A stretch of 64,000 bases of DNA, from NCBI RefSeq assembly GCF_900143015.1, contig NZ_FSRT01000001.1, positions 868,001 through 932,000 on the forward strand, in the 5' to 3' direction. Below are positions 26,401 to 35,188 of this stretch, in pieces. Position numbers and translations under genes: made by a program. The notes beneath the pieces are model-generated. The model searched no databases. It had not been told where the DNA came from and saw only the letters and a program-made list of their open reading frames with translations. Source of the DNA: Fibrobacter sp. UWB11 (lineage in GTDB: Bacteria; Fibrobacterota; Fibrobacteria; Fibrobacterales; Fibrobacteraceae). Position 1 is the first letter of the stretch. Every line of letters starts with the position of its first letter.

Positions 26401-26944
26401 GAACACAACTTCTACGTCATTCGGTGAAAAATATCGTGTACATGTGTACTTATATCCAAGAAATAATTATGCCTTTAAGATGGAAAATGGAAATGCGGAT
26501 TGTAATGTGAAATTATCTGATGGAACTGTTTTGAAATCGGATGGACTTATGACCGCCAATGGAAAATACTGTTGCCATTTCTACTATGATGTAGAACTTC
26601 CGTCTCAAGATCATATTCGCTTTTTGAGTCTTACTAATAAAGCCTCGTGTAGCGCTAAATTGAAAGTTTTCTATAAAAAGACAACTTCTAGTACTTGGGA
26701 AACATATGAATCTGGTAATATTTCGAAGGATAAGGCAGTAACCTGTGATTTGGTGTCTGAACTCAAATTGCCTTTGAATACTTTGGTTCAACCAGCTGTT
26801 GTTACTAAATCATTGCTGTTGTTTACGAGAACAAAAAAAGCAAATAATGTTTTTAGAGTACACCCTGAAGTGAATAGAAAGGCTGAATTTACTTGTGAAG
26901 GGTCTTCTGTAACACCAAAAATTCAGTTAAAATCAATTTCTTAA
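20474..26944 (+). CDS. Giant DUF6603 protein, first gene of the 18.5 kb operon
   Basis: A 2,156-residue soluble protein. I start it at GTG 20474 (MSEPSSVAMDIL), which has GGAAGG 6 bases upstream, rather than at an in-frame TTG 63 bases earlier. Residues 1-~900 are long amphipathic helices with an Ala/Glu/Ser/Lys-rich linker (~276-345). Residues ~1235-1615 match the DUF6603 family as I know it: a GGGLIQWDEKKQRFAGALEL strand pair, then LGLNRALDVDNLR, FLGGIQFDKGIFFDASLFDS, LSIGGFHPQYKP, EAYFAITSNTVQFG and FQFNPFYFMADLSIGIAVK. An Arg/Lys/Ser-rich region (~1790-1900) and a beta region follow. The last ~110 residues are the shared beta domain (VFRVHPEVNRKAEFTCEGSS). The function of DUF6603 is unknown. 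The repeated beta hairpins suggest a structural fibre or shell, or lipid contact. Confidence 0.85.
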   Translation: MSEPSSVAMDILVKLGQVFTRIGDAAFKDFTEFCLGKDATWDDFKKQLDDKGIDAFEKFVNQIFQNIGYDISNCTSSELYKQIESLITKSMELGNYIKDLVDNGDVKSIIGGLVVSADDKSDSNDIVSLDDYLKKMECSSYLQKIGLPENTGVKIGGPIKELLDIVMGIVEAIKEIADFEWNKLADDCNEFGEFLKNKYYNEDFGRRILDYILILLLKNARDVFADDVKYLIKKHSDMLRGFIADKFGDDTANSVMDEIDGYINSITIIEDTIKDLEKDSADRAEKAKNKEAESSKAAVAKRALRKAAKSAPVLENSASDTAEEVSPNSDESTSSEESAKEPSVQLQSALNVCKDKLNTLLEKYVPSYNMVAKIFDRTYAILNLCGIITEETVNLIEVDEVKDANSAIKDKVSVDLIDLASDKVGTSIQIPVFHWDRLEKMFTAPKDYLKEAFPLDSTEDVEKLAAKIATVIRSFDSDFPEFKNIKQFVLDLINRIDARLEGKIDELKNEIKEKLTKFKEFLVELVKILERYAYEVKNALEIAFNNFKNGRDSLISELETNAKKLIEKAKIFKFSDQVPSKYADGVSVLESIFLDTFKDAAETAVLKKYSGVSVEEALHADFNALTAPFGACKGNLEKLAEKIRDDFKETFNGEKWKTLFGELVSDLEKEFNKQTKDVPKTLDELKKFACESLVDIVNNEGIKNPLSNFDPSAYFKIIGDYFSEKFKDAIKLDPETYIADFKKYVREFFNGFFEGLKKNIEGISELGDDIQILATDIWTAWLENIKQKIYELIVRPYIQQAKKAVKNWGKSVITTAINDAKKTNALVLDSATKNGYKEFFKSEDNEAKSEAAAANSNSANQIADVVAESATFALDLLDLIEEAKDIDSWTDGIKFAVNLYKAIPHSVKKYVTELIDLPNIDFSNIHLPEYTLDTENKFFAVTLWQYNYDDKGRVKQNADVSIRLAFFVSEDKNGVEGLYICPILKGKYDAAFNIGKNHHMKIGVSASVGRDSDALDEKDEERQCNLANGNIGFFIHKPSGKRGIEITPVGDKSALEAYLELWFKRGAVDEDHPNPAELIKSKVVDLTIGNYPQKIFAGYKNGAFDVGFVSRLEDLQLMLKLKELNGFFDAVLSDNVKITLDKLAVGYSLQDGLKIEEGLHVKIPFNSNIDLKVVKFKNLSLDLGLEDGDFEANLLTTFVADLKCVAFTFTDLGFGIKCNLFTTDGKAGTLKLNPSIKYPTGIGINIDASAVKGGGLIQWDEKKQRFAGALELDVLEKFGVNAMLIFTTGKGTDPFSFMGAISVKFNPGIQVGMGFSITAVGGSLGLNRALDVDNLRNAVYDGSLSSVLFVKDVMKDFDKVLANVDKYYPITEEQMYFGLLAQITWGTILSADFGLFIQAPSPVTVIVAGLIKVRLADSAEKLLAINANFLGGIQFDKGIFFDASLFDSKIVGISIYGDMALRIYWGGATKGFILSIGGFHPQYKPESGFNLVDMKRVGMKLDFGPVNMSLEAYFAITSNTVQFGSAFNMKIGWDNFGLTGHAIFNILFQFNPFYFMADLSIGIAVKLFSATLCSISLDFDLSGPAKWHAKGEAKICVLLFDVKVHFDCTWGKDQNTIELAPIDVFPIFEKEYLEKNNWKIISTDLTDNLVTLIPCEMGALVAQPNDVISFSQSKVPLGKWMDCYGENRVNDCTKIDLVEIQIDSDKIIFHSDESRCVFENDSFAPSLTHKMTDDEKLDAESYRNEISGFRLSADFGYDDSKIKKRDVAEGEFIDASFDSKEKEDKKNVDSYIELWGNYSKASESAGKQTLVKKTIATKSLKPKAESAEVLSGLKRRSRKPAIGNADCFNIANRMTVAQNSEQKQKKLMSRSSLRRSATGLKRYVKQIDELIAANALTIPENVSNNITSTGNANENNSIEFNPVQYKYVVDSIVLNAPKLSIDEKLNFDYTVKNGAATVEWVTYVRLSDNKYFINNQNTTSTSFGEKYRVHVYLYPRNNYAFKMENGNADCNVKLSDGTVLKSDGLMTANGKYCCHFYYDVELPSQDHIRFLSLTNKASCSAKLKVFYKKTTSSTWETYESGNISKDKAVTCDLVSELKLPLNTLVQPAVVTKSLLLFTRTKKANNVFRVHPEVNRKAEFTCEGSSVTPKIQLKSIS

Positions 26945-26973
26945 GTTTAACCTCAATTTATAGTAGATATAAT

Positions 26974-29900
26974 ATGCAGAATATAAGTTTTTATTCTTGG
27001 GTAAGAAAAGGTCTTGGAAGCCAGATTACTGAGGTCGATGACCTTGGTGAAGAAACAAGTAAAGTAAAAAAACGTCCAGAAGTTCAATTGACGGCTAAAC
27101 TGGAAACAGTTGATTGTTCCGTTGAGAATGTTGGTCCGGATACGCCTGAAGAAAAAATCACGAAATCGGTTCGATATGAGACGAAAACAATAAATCTTTC
27201 AGGACCGGGTGATGTTGTATCGCTGAATGCGAATTCTATAGCTCGTGTCTTTCCTGCCCCAAATTTTTCAGGTTTCCCCGTAAATGATTTTCCCTATATT
27301 GAATTTTGGGAACCTGATTTTGCATGGCGCTTTACGCCGGCTCAAGCTACAGGTAAAAAAGGCGAAGAAAATCGAAAATTGCGTCCATGGCTTACTCTTG
27401 TTGTATGCAAATCTTCAGAATGTTCTATACAGAAGTCTTCTTGGGGGACTGATATTGTCACGTTTAATGTGGATGATTCTGGTTATAAAAAGATTTTCCC
27501 GTTACCTGCGGATGATGTTTTGAAGTCTGCCCATGTTCAAGTTGGTGATAGCGGAGATGAAATTTGCCGAATTCTTGGAATAAAAAGTCTTGAAAAAGAA
27601 CTAAAGCTTGAAGAAAACTACATGGATTGCGGTACTGAATATAGGGTTTTTTTGATACCTGTATTTGAAGTTGGGCGTTTGAGAGGTATTTTTGGCCCTG
27701 ATTACGATGAAAAGAAGCTTGATGACATTATTGTTCAAAAATCTGCTTGGGAAGCAACTCTTAAAGAGCAAATAAAAAAACATCTGCAAAGTCCTTTAAC
27801 GTTTCCTTCTTATTATTCGTGGGCATTTACAACAGGGACGTTAAGTTTTGCAGAAAAAGTGAGATCGCTTAAGAGAAATGAATCTACGTCAAATGGAATT
27901 GATGTTGACGTCACTTCTTTGGGTGAAGGTCTTGATTATGCAGTGTTGGGGAAAAAAGAGGGGCGAAGAAATGAAATTAATGTCCCTGCAGCAATGAAGT
28001 CGGTTAAAAACTTAACAAAAGAAGTTTTCCCGAATCCCAGTAATGATGAAAAAGATGTCTATGACAATTTGAATAAGTTGCTCTCTAAAAGTCCTGTTTT
28101 TGAAGAGAATGCAAGGATTATTAATGGTAATGATAAATCCCCTAATGTCGATGAAGATGATCCTGTAATTACTCCTCCTATTTATGGAGGAAAACATATA
28201 CTTGCAACGTCTTTAAATGATTCAGAAGCTCCCTGGATGAATCAGGTTAATTTGGACCTTCATTACAGAGCTGCTGCAGGTCTTGGTAAAAAGGCGGTGC
28301 AGAGAAATCAGGAAGAACTTGTAAATCGAGCTTGGCAACAAATAGATGCTGTCAAAGCTATGAATGCTGAATTATGTCGAAAAATGCTTGGCGCGAATGT
28401 AAATGATTCCGTCAAATACTTGAATTACAAATGGGCTGGTTCGACGAGTAAAAAAATATCCACGAAAAATGAAGAATCAGAACTTATTTCTCAAATGATG
28501 ATGAATTTATCATCGATGAAAAATACGAGCTTTGGAAAAAATAATTCGGGTAATGATGTTTCGCTAGCTTCTATTCTTAAGAAAAAAGGTATTCCTGAAG
28601 TTTTTGTATCAGATTCTTTCCGTAGAACTGCTGAAAAAACTCTTGAAAATGTTTCCTATCCTACTTTGGTGCAGGGTATTGCTGAACAGCAAATTTATAT
28701 GATGTCTGGTATATCTATGAAAAATACTCTTAAAAAAGAGGATTTGGAAAATTATGCCAATAAACAAATTATCCCATATTTAGGGAAAAAACTGATTGAA
28801 ACAACCGAGTTGGCTAATTTATTTTCTTGGATTGGACCTCAAAGTAATCTGAATGTTTTAGGATTTTCAGGATGGTCTTTGTCAACTTTTTCGATAAGAA
28901 GTTCAAGAATAAAAACATTTTGGAAAAGCTCTTGTTATACAGATATCAAAGACAGCATCTTACGAAGTAGAGGTAAAACGGAGAAAGATGTAATCGATTT
29001 TTTTGTGACAAATCGTTTGTGGGAAATTAGCACTGTTGGCTATACGGATTACTCGGCTCCTGATGTAGCTGAACAAAGTAGAGATACGAATATCTATGCT
29101 TTGGATAGCGTTGTTTTTAGGTCATTGTTCTTTTTGAATGAAAGCGACAATATCACTGTTGTTCGTGTAAAAACAGAAAATAAATGGATTTACATCATTG
29201 ATCGCGATAAAATTGCTTGTGATAAGGTTTGCTTCTATAGGACTGCATTAAATGGTTCGTGTAGCAAAATGGAACATCCATCTAAATTGCTTAGTGACAA
29301 CGACTATTTCTTGAAGTTGAAAAAAAATGAGAATGTTCCTTGGATAGACAGAACAAAATGGGAAATATGTGCTTATACATTCCTTTATACACCTGAACGA
29401 GTTGTTGCAACAACGACAGATCTAGATTCAATTGTTGATTCTCAAAATCAAGAAGGTGAAAAATATTCATTTGAAAATGCAAGTGATCTTTATAAAAGAT
29501 TGATTGTAAATTATGATGCCTTTGTAAAAGATAAAAAAGGTGTAATAGACCAAAATAAACGTTTGTATAAAGCTTGGAATAATTTAATTAATTGTATTGA
29601 TGGAATCGAACTTACTCAAGAACCTCAAATGCCTGAATACAAGGGTTGTATCGAAGATGTAACTACATTGAGGAACGGCCTTAGAGACGATTCTCTTTAT
29701 GCTCGATTGAAAGAATGTGCTGCAACTTATTATTCTACATTCTTCTCTTCGGATAAACTTATTGGGGATTATCTTGAAGATTGCTTGGCTTCTAAGTATC
29801 CGATTAAGGCCTATCCGATTTTCCCTGAACCGGCTTATTACTATCTTAAGGATATTGCTGACGAATTTATTTTGCCAGGAATTGAAACTCTCCCTGATGA

Positions 29901-30567
29901 TAGTATTTCGATGTTCAAGGGCAATGCTGCCTTTGTTGAATCGTATTTATGCGGTATGAATACAGAAATGGGCAGAGAACTGCTTTGGCGTGAGTATCCA
30001 ACGGATCAACGTGGGTCTTATTTCAAAAAATTCTGGGATTCGGCAACAACCGAAGAAGACATTAAGAAGAGTAACTTCTTTGATGTTAAATCACTCCATA
30101 GATGGGCTGGCAATCTTGGAGAAAACCATATGGTTTCTGAAAATGGTCAATCAAAGGGGGATTTACTATTCTTTGCCATCAAGAGCGATCTTATGAAACT
30201 TTATCCTGATACAAAGATAACGCTTAGAAAGGCCTCTTGTACATATATTAAAAACCAACCGCTTCAATTCCAAATAGACACGTCTTCAAGTAAAGAAACA
30301 ATATATCCTGTTGCAGAAGGCTTTGTTCGTGAAGGAATTTATACAGTTGGTTTCCCCATTACGTTTGAAAAAGCTCTTGGGACACCACCCGAAGTTGATA
30401 AAACTTCTAGTTGCGGTTACATGCTAGTCTTTGAAAGGGCTAAAGAAAATATTGAATTTGTTTTACGAGATAAGAATGTAAATGATTCAGCTTCATTTGC
30501 AATAGAATGTCTTGATACGACTTCTCTTGTTGGCAAACATGTTTTAACCTTAATTGGACAAAATTAA
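26974..30567 (+). CDS. Large conserved protein of the DUF6603 operon (LRPWL-type)
   Basis: A 1,197-residue soluble protein. The opening FYSWVRKGLGSQITEVDDLG, then SGPGDVVSLN near residue 76, PDFAWRFTPAQATG near 115 and LRPWLTLVVCK near 135, reproduce a pattern I know from long hypothetical proteins of actinobacteria and cyanobacteria (FLPW.R.GL, L.GPGDV.G, F.PNYFP.IEFD.PDFPW.FTPA, RLRPWL.LVV). I know no function or accepted domain name. The middle is helical; the C-terminus is beta-rich. It follows the DUF6603 gene by 29 bases with only a weak ribosome site. Its stop lies one base before the next ATG, so translation of the three giants is probably coupled. There is no signal peptide, membrane segment or enzyme motif. 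Confidence 0.8.
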   Translation: MQNISFYSWVRKGLGSQITEVDDLGEETSKVKKRPEVQLTAKLETVDCSVENVGPDTPEEKITKSVRYETKTINLSGPGDVVSLNANSIARVFPAPNFSGFPVNDFPYIEFWEPDFAWRFTPAQATGKKGEENRKLRPWLTLVVCKSSECSIQKSSWGTDIVTFNVDDSGYKKIFPLPADDVLKSAHVQVGDSGDEICRILGIKSLEKELKLEENYMDCGTEYRVFLIPVFEVGRLRGIFGPDYDEKKLDDIIVQKSAWEATLKEQIKKHLQSPLTFPSYYSWAFTTGTLSFAEKVRSLKRNESTSNGIDVDVTSLGEGLDYAVLGKKEGRRNEINVPAAMKSVKNLTKEVFPNPSNDEKDVYDNLNKLLSKSPVFEENARIINGNDKSPNVDEDDPVITPPIYGGKHILATSLNDSEAPWMNQVNLDLHYRAAAGLGKKAVQRNQEELVNRAWQQIDAVKAMNAELCRKMLGANVNDSVKYLNYKWAGSTSKKISTKNEESELISQMMMNLSSMKNTSFGKNNSGNDVSLASILKKKGIPEVFVSDSFRRTAEKTLENVSYPTLVQGIAEQQIYMMSGISMKNTLKKEDLENYANKQIIPYLGKKLIETTELANLFSWIGPQSNLNVLGFSGWSLSTFSIRSSRIKTFWKSSCYTDIKDSILRSRGKTEKDVIDFFVTNRLWEISTVGYTDYSAPDVAEQSRDTNIYALDSVVFRSLFFLNESDNITVVRVKTENKWIYIIDRDKIACDKVCFYRTALNGSCSKMEHPSKLLSDNDYFLKLKKNENVPWIDRTKWEICAYTFLYTPERVVATTTDLDSIVDSQNQEGEKYSFENASDLYKRLIVNYDAFVKDKKGVIDQNKRLYKAWNNLINCIDGIELTQEPQMPEYKGCIEDVTTLRNGLRDDSLYARLKECAATYYSTFFSSDKLIGDYLEDCLASKYPIKAYPIFPEPAYYYLKDIADEFILPGIETLPDDSISMFKGNAAFVESYLCGMNTEMGRELLWREYPTDQRGSYFKKFWDSATTEEDIKKSNFFDVKSLHRWAGNLGENHMVSENGQSKGDLLFFAIKSDLMKLYPDTKITLRKASCTYIKNQPLQFQIDTSSSKETIYPVAEGFVREGIYTVGFPITFEKALGTPPEVDKTSSCGYMLVFERAKENIEFVLRDKNVNDSASFAIECLDTTSLVGKHVLTLIGQN

Positions 30568-30568
30568 T

Positions 30569-33500
30569 ATGAGTGAACTTGAAAATATAAAAAAAATTTC
30601 TCAATCTGATAATATCTGCTTTTTCCCGTTAAGGCTGGAAACGCATTTTAAATATAAGGGAAGTAAAAAATATCTTAGTGTACGTGTTATTCCCGATGAA
30701 ATTCTTTTGGATTACCATAAGAATGGTCTAAATTCTGAAGAAATTGAAGACGGAAAAAAATTTTGGATGCAATGGTATATTGCTAGCGGTTCAGAACGTA
30801 GGGAATATGATGCTTGGTTGAATCTATGCGCTAAGTATCCAACGTCTCGTGCAGCATGGATTTGCAGAAATACGAAATTAGTCGAATTTGATGCTTATAA
30901 AACTCTGGGAAGTAAGTTCGAAAACCGTCCTTATCCGAAAATCTCTGAAATAGAAGCCAAGTGTGATAACATTTACAAAATATTAGGTTTCTTTTCTATT
31001 GATGAAGATGGTATTTCTGCTAGTACAGATGCTTTTGAAAAAAGTGTAGAGAAACTGTTTTACAGTATTAGAGATGACTTAAACACTATCGATGCCAATC
31101 TTATGATAGGATCGGAGATTGTCGATTATCTTTACGATACTATTTTTGGAATGGTTGATTATTTAGGGCACCGAATAGAAGTCTTTAATGGTATATATGA
31201 GAAATTTTCAAATTTAAGTAACCATGCCGCATTTGATCAGGTTTTCAAAAAAGATATTCAAGCTTTAAATGATTTGACTTTCAGATGGAGTAATTTTGTT
31301 GATAAATTCAAGGATTCTCGTATTTCTTTATCAGTTCTTGTAGATAAGTTAAAAGAAAGTATGGATAAAGCGGGTGCATTCCCTAAGTGTAATGTCCTTC
31401 CGAAGAAATACTTTGAAATTCCAGAACCGACAATGTTGCCGGAGAGGTTTGTCTTTGTTGGTGAAGCTATAAATGCTAATAAAAAAATCGAAAATAAAAT
31501 CGTAAAAGAATTTGAGAAAATTGTTGATCGTACTATAAAATTAACCATTGATCCCAATAGCGGTTCTAAATATGTTGGTGACTCTAGTACAGGTAAGTTA
31601 ACCATTGATCCGTCTGTTGAATGGTTGTTTGATTACGATGCCGCTTGCAAAGCCGGCATGGCGATGGATGTAGAAATTCCCAATACGGTAACAGGTTTCA
31701 ACTACATTTATGTTTTTGGTGTTAAAAATAATGAAACGAATTACGATTATTTGTCGGATTTGTTTAATGGCCATAATTATTTAGGTTCTTCGCTTCATTT
31801 GTTGAATTCGAGAACTTCGACAAATATTGTTAGCGGAGATGTTCCTGTTGGTGATGAAGATGCCGAAAAACGTAGTCGATATAAAATCGAAGTAGATGAT
31901 GGTGTAAGAATTAATTTGCTTATTAATTTGCCGAAATCAAATAACGATGCTAAAAATATCGCTGAACTTCTTAATTCGAATTATTCTGCGTGCTGGAGTC
32001 ATATTGTTAACTTTGATTCTTCTACAGAAGCCAAAACAAAAAGCATTTATACAAAATTATTTGATGAACTTCGAAAAGAAATCAAAACAGAAGATGATGC
32101 TTTTATAAGAAATTTCTTTATAAATTATGTTCGAGCATCGGGAAGGTATTCTGCAATTAAAGTTGGTAATTTGCCATATGGAATTCTTCCTGTTTCTGAT
32201 TTTGTAAAACTTCGTGATGCCTTGAAAAAAACAAAAGGAGCGAATGATAAACTTTGTTTGCTTTTGGATGATTTGCTATGGCTAAAAGAAAAATGGGATA
32301 AATTGAGTGAAACCATTCCAAGCCCATCAACTTTAAAAGGTGTTGGCTCTGAAAAAAAATATTTGGAAATGGCAGGTCAAACACCGTATTCAATTTCTTT
32401 TATTAAACGAACAGAAATTGATTCGGCTTTAATTGAAAAAAATGTACCGGAGGTTGGGGTTTCCTCCAGCATTCTTAATAAAGTGTTTAAAAATAACGCT
32501 CGTGCGGGACAACTTATTGAAAATACGGATGTTCTTTTTGATATAAAGACTTCTAAGTTTGTGGCTGCTTTAGTAAAGAGTGGCATTTGTGATGAAGCTG
32601 ATGCAGTCAATTATGTAACGGAATTTATTGATCTATTTACATACAGGCTTGATGCTTGGTTCAGCGGAGTTTTGAACTATGTTCTAGATTCCCAAAATGC
32701 CATAAAGACACCTGCTAAAACACAAATTGGAGCTTATGGTTGGCTCTTTGATTTGAGTGAAAAACCGAGTAGTTCTTCTAATGAAGGTGATGACCATTTT
32801 GTCGTTGCTCCTTCTATTCAGCATGCTCTTTCTGCAGCTGTTTTGCGTAGTGCTTATATTAAGTCCAAGTCTTCTGAAACAGATTCCCATGTTTGTGTAA
32901 ATTTGTCATCAATGAGAGCTAGACAGGCACTGAGACTTGTTGATGGTATCCGCTCTGGAATGTCTATGAGTGTTGTACTTGGATGTGATCTTGAACGGTA
33001 TTTGCACGATGCTGCCTTGCATGGAGATAAAGAAAATCCTGCTGAAATGGATCGATTCATCTATCCGTTGCGTAAATTATTCCCACAATTAATTGATTTT
33101 GACGCAGAGGATTCTAGGGCAGAAAGCTATGTTATGCAAGTAATTAATGGCGAGGCTTTGCTAGAAACCATCATCAATCATGAAGAATGGACATGGAGTT
33201 GCCCTGTTCATGAATGGTTGGAAGAGCATTTCTTTGATGCTAAAATGGCTTGGTTGCGTGATGACGAATTGAAAATGGATGATAATCAAAAAAACGTCTT
33301 TTTCAATATTGTAGAACGCTTAATGGATTCTTATGATGCGTTGAATGACTTGTTGCTTTCTGAAGGTGTTCATCGTCTTATTATGGGAGATCAGGCTTCG
33401 TTCACTGCTATAGGACAATTCTTGGCAGAAGGTGAAGGCGGACTTCCGGATCCTGAAATTTTAAAAACCCCTAGTGAACATGTGGTAATTTCACATAAGG

Positions 33501-35173
33501 CAGGAATGATTCTTCCACAACCCAAAGAACCATCTGAAAAAGAAGTTGAAAAAACGAAAGCCTTTAAGCTTGCTGATTCTGGCGTAGATGCTTGGGTAGA
33601 ATCACTTATTGGAGGAATGGATAAAATCTGTTTCTTTGTGAAATTTGCTGATAGTTCTTCTAGGGAATGCTCTCTTGATGACGTAGGTGTTTCAGCTTCG
33701 GAGTATTTGTATTTATCTGCATATCCTGCAACATTTGTGAATTATCTTGAGACACGTTGGTGTTTAAAACATAAAAGTGAGTATTCAGGGAAAATCTCCA
33801 TTTTGGAAAGTGCGGAACTTGCAGGAATATCGTGCCCAGAAGGTTGTTTGAGCCTTGAAGAAGATTCTCTTAGAATTCAGACGATTAGAAATCTGTTGAA
33901 GAATGGGCATGGTATGCAATCTTCAGATTGGAATACATGTGTCCAAGAAGATAAGGCTGATGAAGATGCTGTTGATAAGGAAAACTTGGCTAAACGTTGT
34001 GCTAATTTAATTGCTAAGGCTAAAAAAATTGCATCGTCAATGGATGATTGGATTAATCATAATTCTATAGTTGAATGTAATACAAATGATAGTGATGAAG
34101 AAAAGTTATCATTTAAGGGTCAATTTGATAATGACCAGGTAGATGAAGCCTACGGCTGTTTGTGTGATTGTATTGAATTTGGTTTGATTAATTGCTTTAC
34201 TGCTTTCAATCCAAATGCATACATGGATCAACTTGATAAGGTTTTACAGTTTAAGGAATGTGAACAGTCGTTGATTATTCAAGAAAATCTTTATGATATG
34301 GTCGTGTCAGCAAAGGAAGATCTTGAAAATAGAATTAATGAATGTGAAATTATTGGATTAACTAAAGATGAAATTAAAACATCAAGTTCTGAAAGAATTA
34401 TTGAAACCATTCAAAATTTAACTTTGAAGAATATCAAGATTTTCCCAAAGATTAAATTGATGTATGATAATTTGGAAATAGGAACTTTTGAAAAGAATAA
34501 TAAAGAGAACACATTCTCCTTCAAAAAAAGCAATGTAGAATTTGATAGCTTTATTAAAGCCGGTCTAGCAAATTATAAGAAAAATATAGATGATGATTCT
34601 TTTGATCAATGGCAAGATGAAGTTGCTGAAGTCAGAGAAGGAATGAAGAATGTTCATAATCTTTCGATATTGCAAACCGCTTTAGATGGAAAGACTTTAG
34701 GGGCTTCTATTTTGCAGACAACAACTATAATTGTTCAAAATAGTCAAAAGGAACAGACTGCTGAGTTGAAAGGCTTGAATGGGTATTGGCTTGGAATGCC
34801 TGTCGATGATGAGGGCTTGCTTAGAGACGCCGATTCTTTGGTCTTGTATAATGCAGAAGACTATCAAACGAAAAATTCTATTGCAGGCTTTATTTTTGAT
34901 GGCTGGCTGGAATATATTCCTTATAAGAAGCATAATGCTGGCTTGGTCTTCCAGTGTGATAAACCTGATGCAGAAGCACCTCAGTCTTTGCTTGTTGCTG
35001 TAAATCCCAATGTTGATGCAAAGAATTCTAAATGGAGCCTTGATAGTATAATGAGTATTTTCAAAACTACTCGTGAAATGATGAAGGATCGTGCCGTAGA
35101 TCCTGATCGTATTTATGATGATGATGTATTGTCTCGGATGTTCCCCCTATTTAACGATTGTAGTTTGAACTAA
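30569..35173 (+). CDS. Very large conserved protein of the DUF6603 operon (PLRLETHF-type)
   Basis: A 1,534-residue soluble protein. The ATG at 30569 (MSELENIKKISQ) is preferred over an in-frame TTG 15 bases earlier that would overlap the upstream stop. Residues ~20-60 read CFFPLRLETHFKYKGSK then YLSVRVIPDEILLDYH, matching a recurring pattern in uncharacterised proteins (PVRLETRF, L.VRVYPD.I..D.H). A second recognisable piece is VGNLPYGILPVSDF near residue 532. Much of the rest is helical, with acidic clusters. There is no catalytic motif, signal peptide or transmembrane segment. Together with its two neighbours it looks like a co-inherited set that builds one large complex. The function is unknown. 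Confidence 0.8.
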   Translation: MSELENIKKISQSDNICFFPLRLETHFKYKGSKKYLSVRVIPDEILLDYHKNGLNSEEIEDGKKFWMQWYIASGSERREYDAWLNLCAKYPTSRAAWICRNTKLVEFDAYKTLGSKFENRPYPKISEIEAKCDNIYKILGFFSIDEDGISASTDAFEKSVEKLFYSIRDDLNTIDANLMIGSEIVDYLYDTIFGMVDYLGHRIEVFNGIYEKFSNLSNHAAFDQVFKKDIQALNDLTFRWSNFVDKFKDSRISLSVLVDKLKESMDKAGAFPKCNVLPKKYFEIPEPTMLPERFVFVGEAINANKKIENKIVKEFEKIVDRTIKLTIDPNSGSKYVGDSSTGKLTIDPSVEWLFDYDAACKAGMAMDVEIPNTVTGFNYIYVFGVKNNETNYDYLSDLFNGHNYLGSSLHLLNSRTSTNIVSGDVPVGDEDAEKRSRYKIEVDDGVRINLLINLPKSNNDAKNIAELLNSNYSACWSHIVNFDSSTEAKTKSIYTKLFDELRKEIKTEDDAFIRNFFINYVRASGRYSAIKVGNLPYGILPVSDFVKLRDALKKTKGANDKLCLLLDDLLWLKEKWDKLSETIPSPSTLKGVGSEKKYLEMAGQTPYSISFIKRTEIDSALIEKNVPEVGVSSSILNKVFKNNARAGQLIENTDVLFDIKTSKFVAALVKSGICDEADAVNYVTEFIDLFTYRLDAWFSGVLNYVLDSQNAIKTPAKTQIGAYGWLFDLSEKPSSSSNEGDDHFVVAPSIQHALSAAVLRSAYIKSKSSETDSHVCVNLSSMRARQALRLVDGIRSGMSMSVVLGCDLERYLHDAALHGDKENPAEMDRFIYPLRKLFPQLIDFDAEDSRAESYVMQVINGEALLETIINHEEWTWSCPVHEWLEEHFFDAKMAWLRDDELKMDDNQKNVFFNIVERLMDSYDALNDLLLSEGVHRLIMGDQASFTAIGQFLAEGEGGLPDPEILKTPSEHVVISHKAGMILPQPKEPSEKEVEKTKAFKLADSGVDAWVESLIGGMDKICFFVKFADSSSRECSLDDVGVSASEYLYLSAYPATFVNYLETRWCLKHKSEYSGKISILESAELAGISCPEGCLSLEEDSLRIQTIRNLLKNGHGMQSSDWNTCVQEDKADEDAVDKENLAKRCANLIAKAKKIASSMDDWINHNSIVECNTNDSDEEKLSFKGQFDNDQVDEAYGCLCDCIEFGLINCFTAFNPNAYMDQLDKVLQFKECEQSLIIQENLYDMVVSAKEDLENRINECEIIGLTKDEIKTSSSERIIETIQNLTLKNIKIFPKIKLMYDNLEIGTFEKNNKENTFSFKKSNVEFDSFIKAGLANYKKNIDDDSFDQWQDEVAEVREGMKNVHNLSILQTALDGKTLGASILQTTTIIVQNSQKEQTAELKGLNGYWLGMPVDDEGLLRDADSLVLYNAEDYQTKNSIAGFIFDGWLEYIPYKKHNAGLVFQCDKPDAEAPQSLLVAVNPNVDAKNSKWSLDSIMSIFKTTREMMKDRAVDPDRIYDDDVLSRMFPLFNDCSLN

Positions 35174-35188
35174 AGAGCGAGGTGAAAA

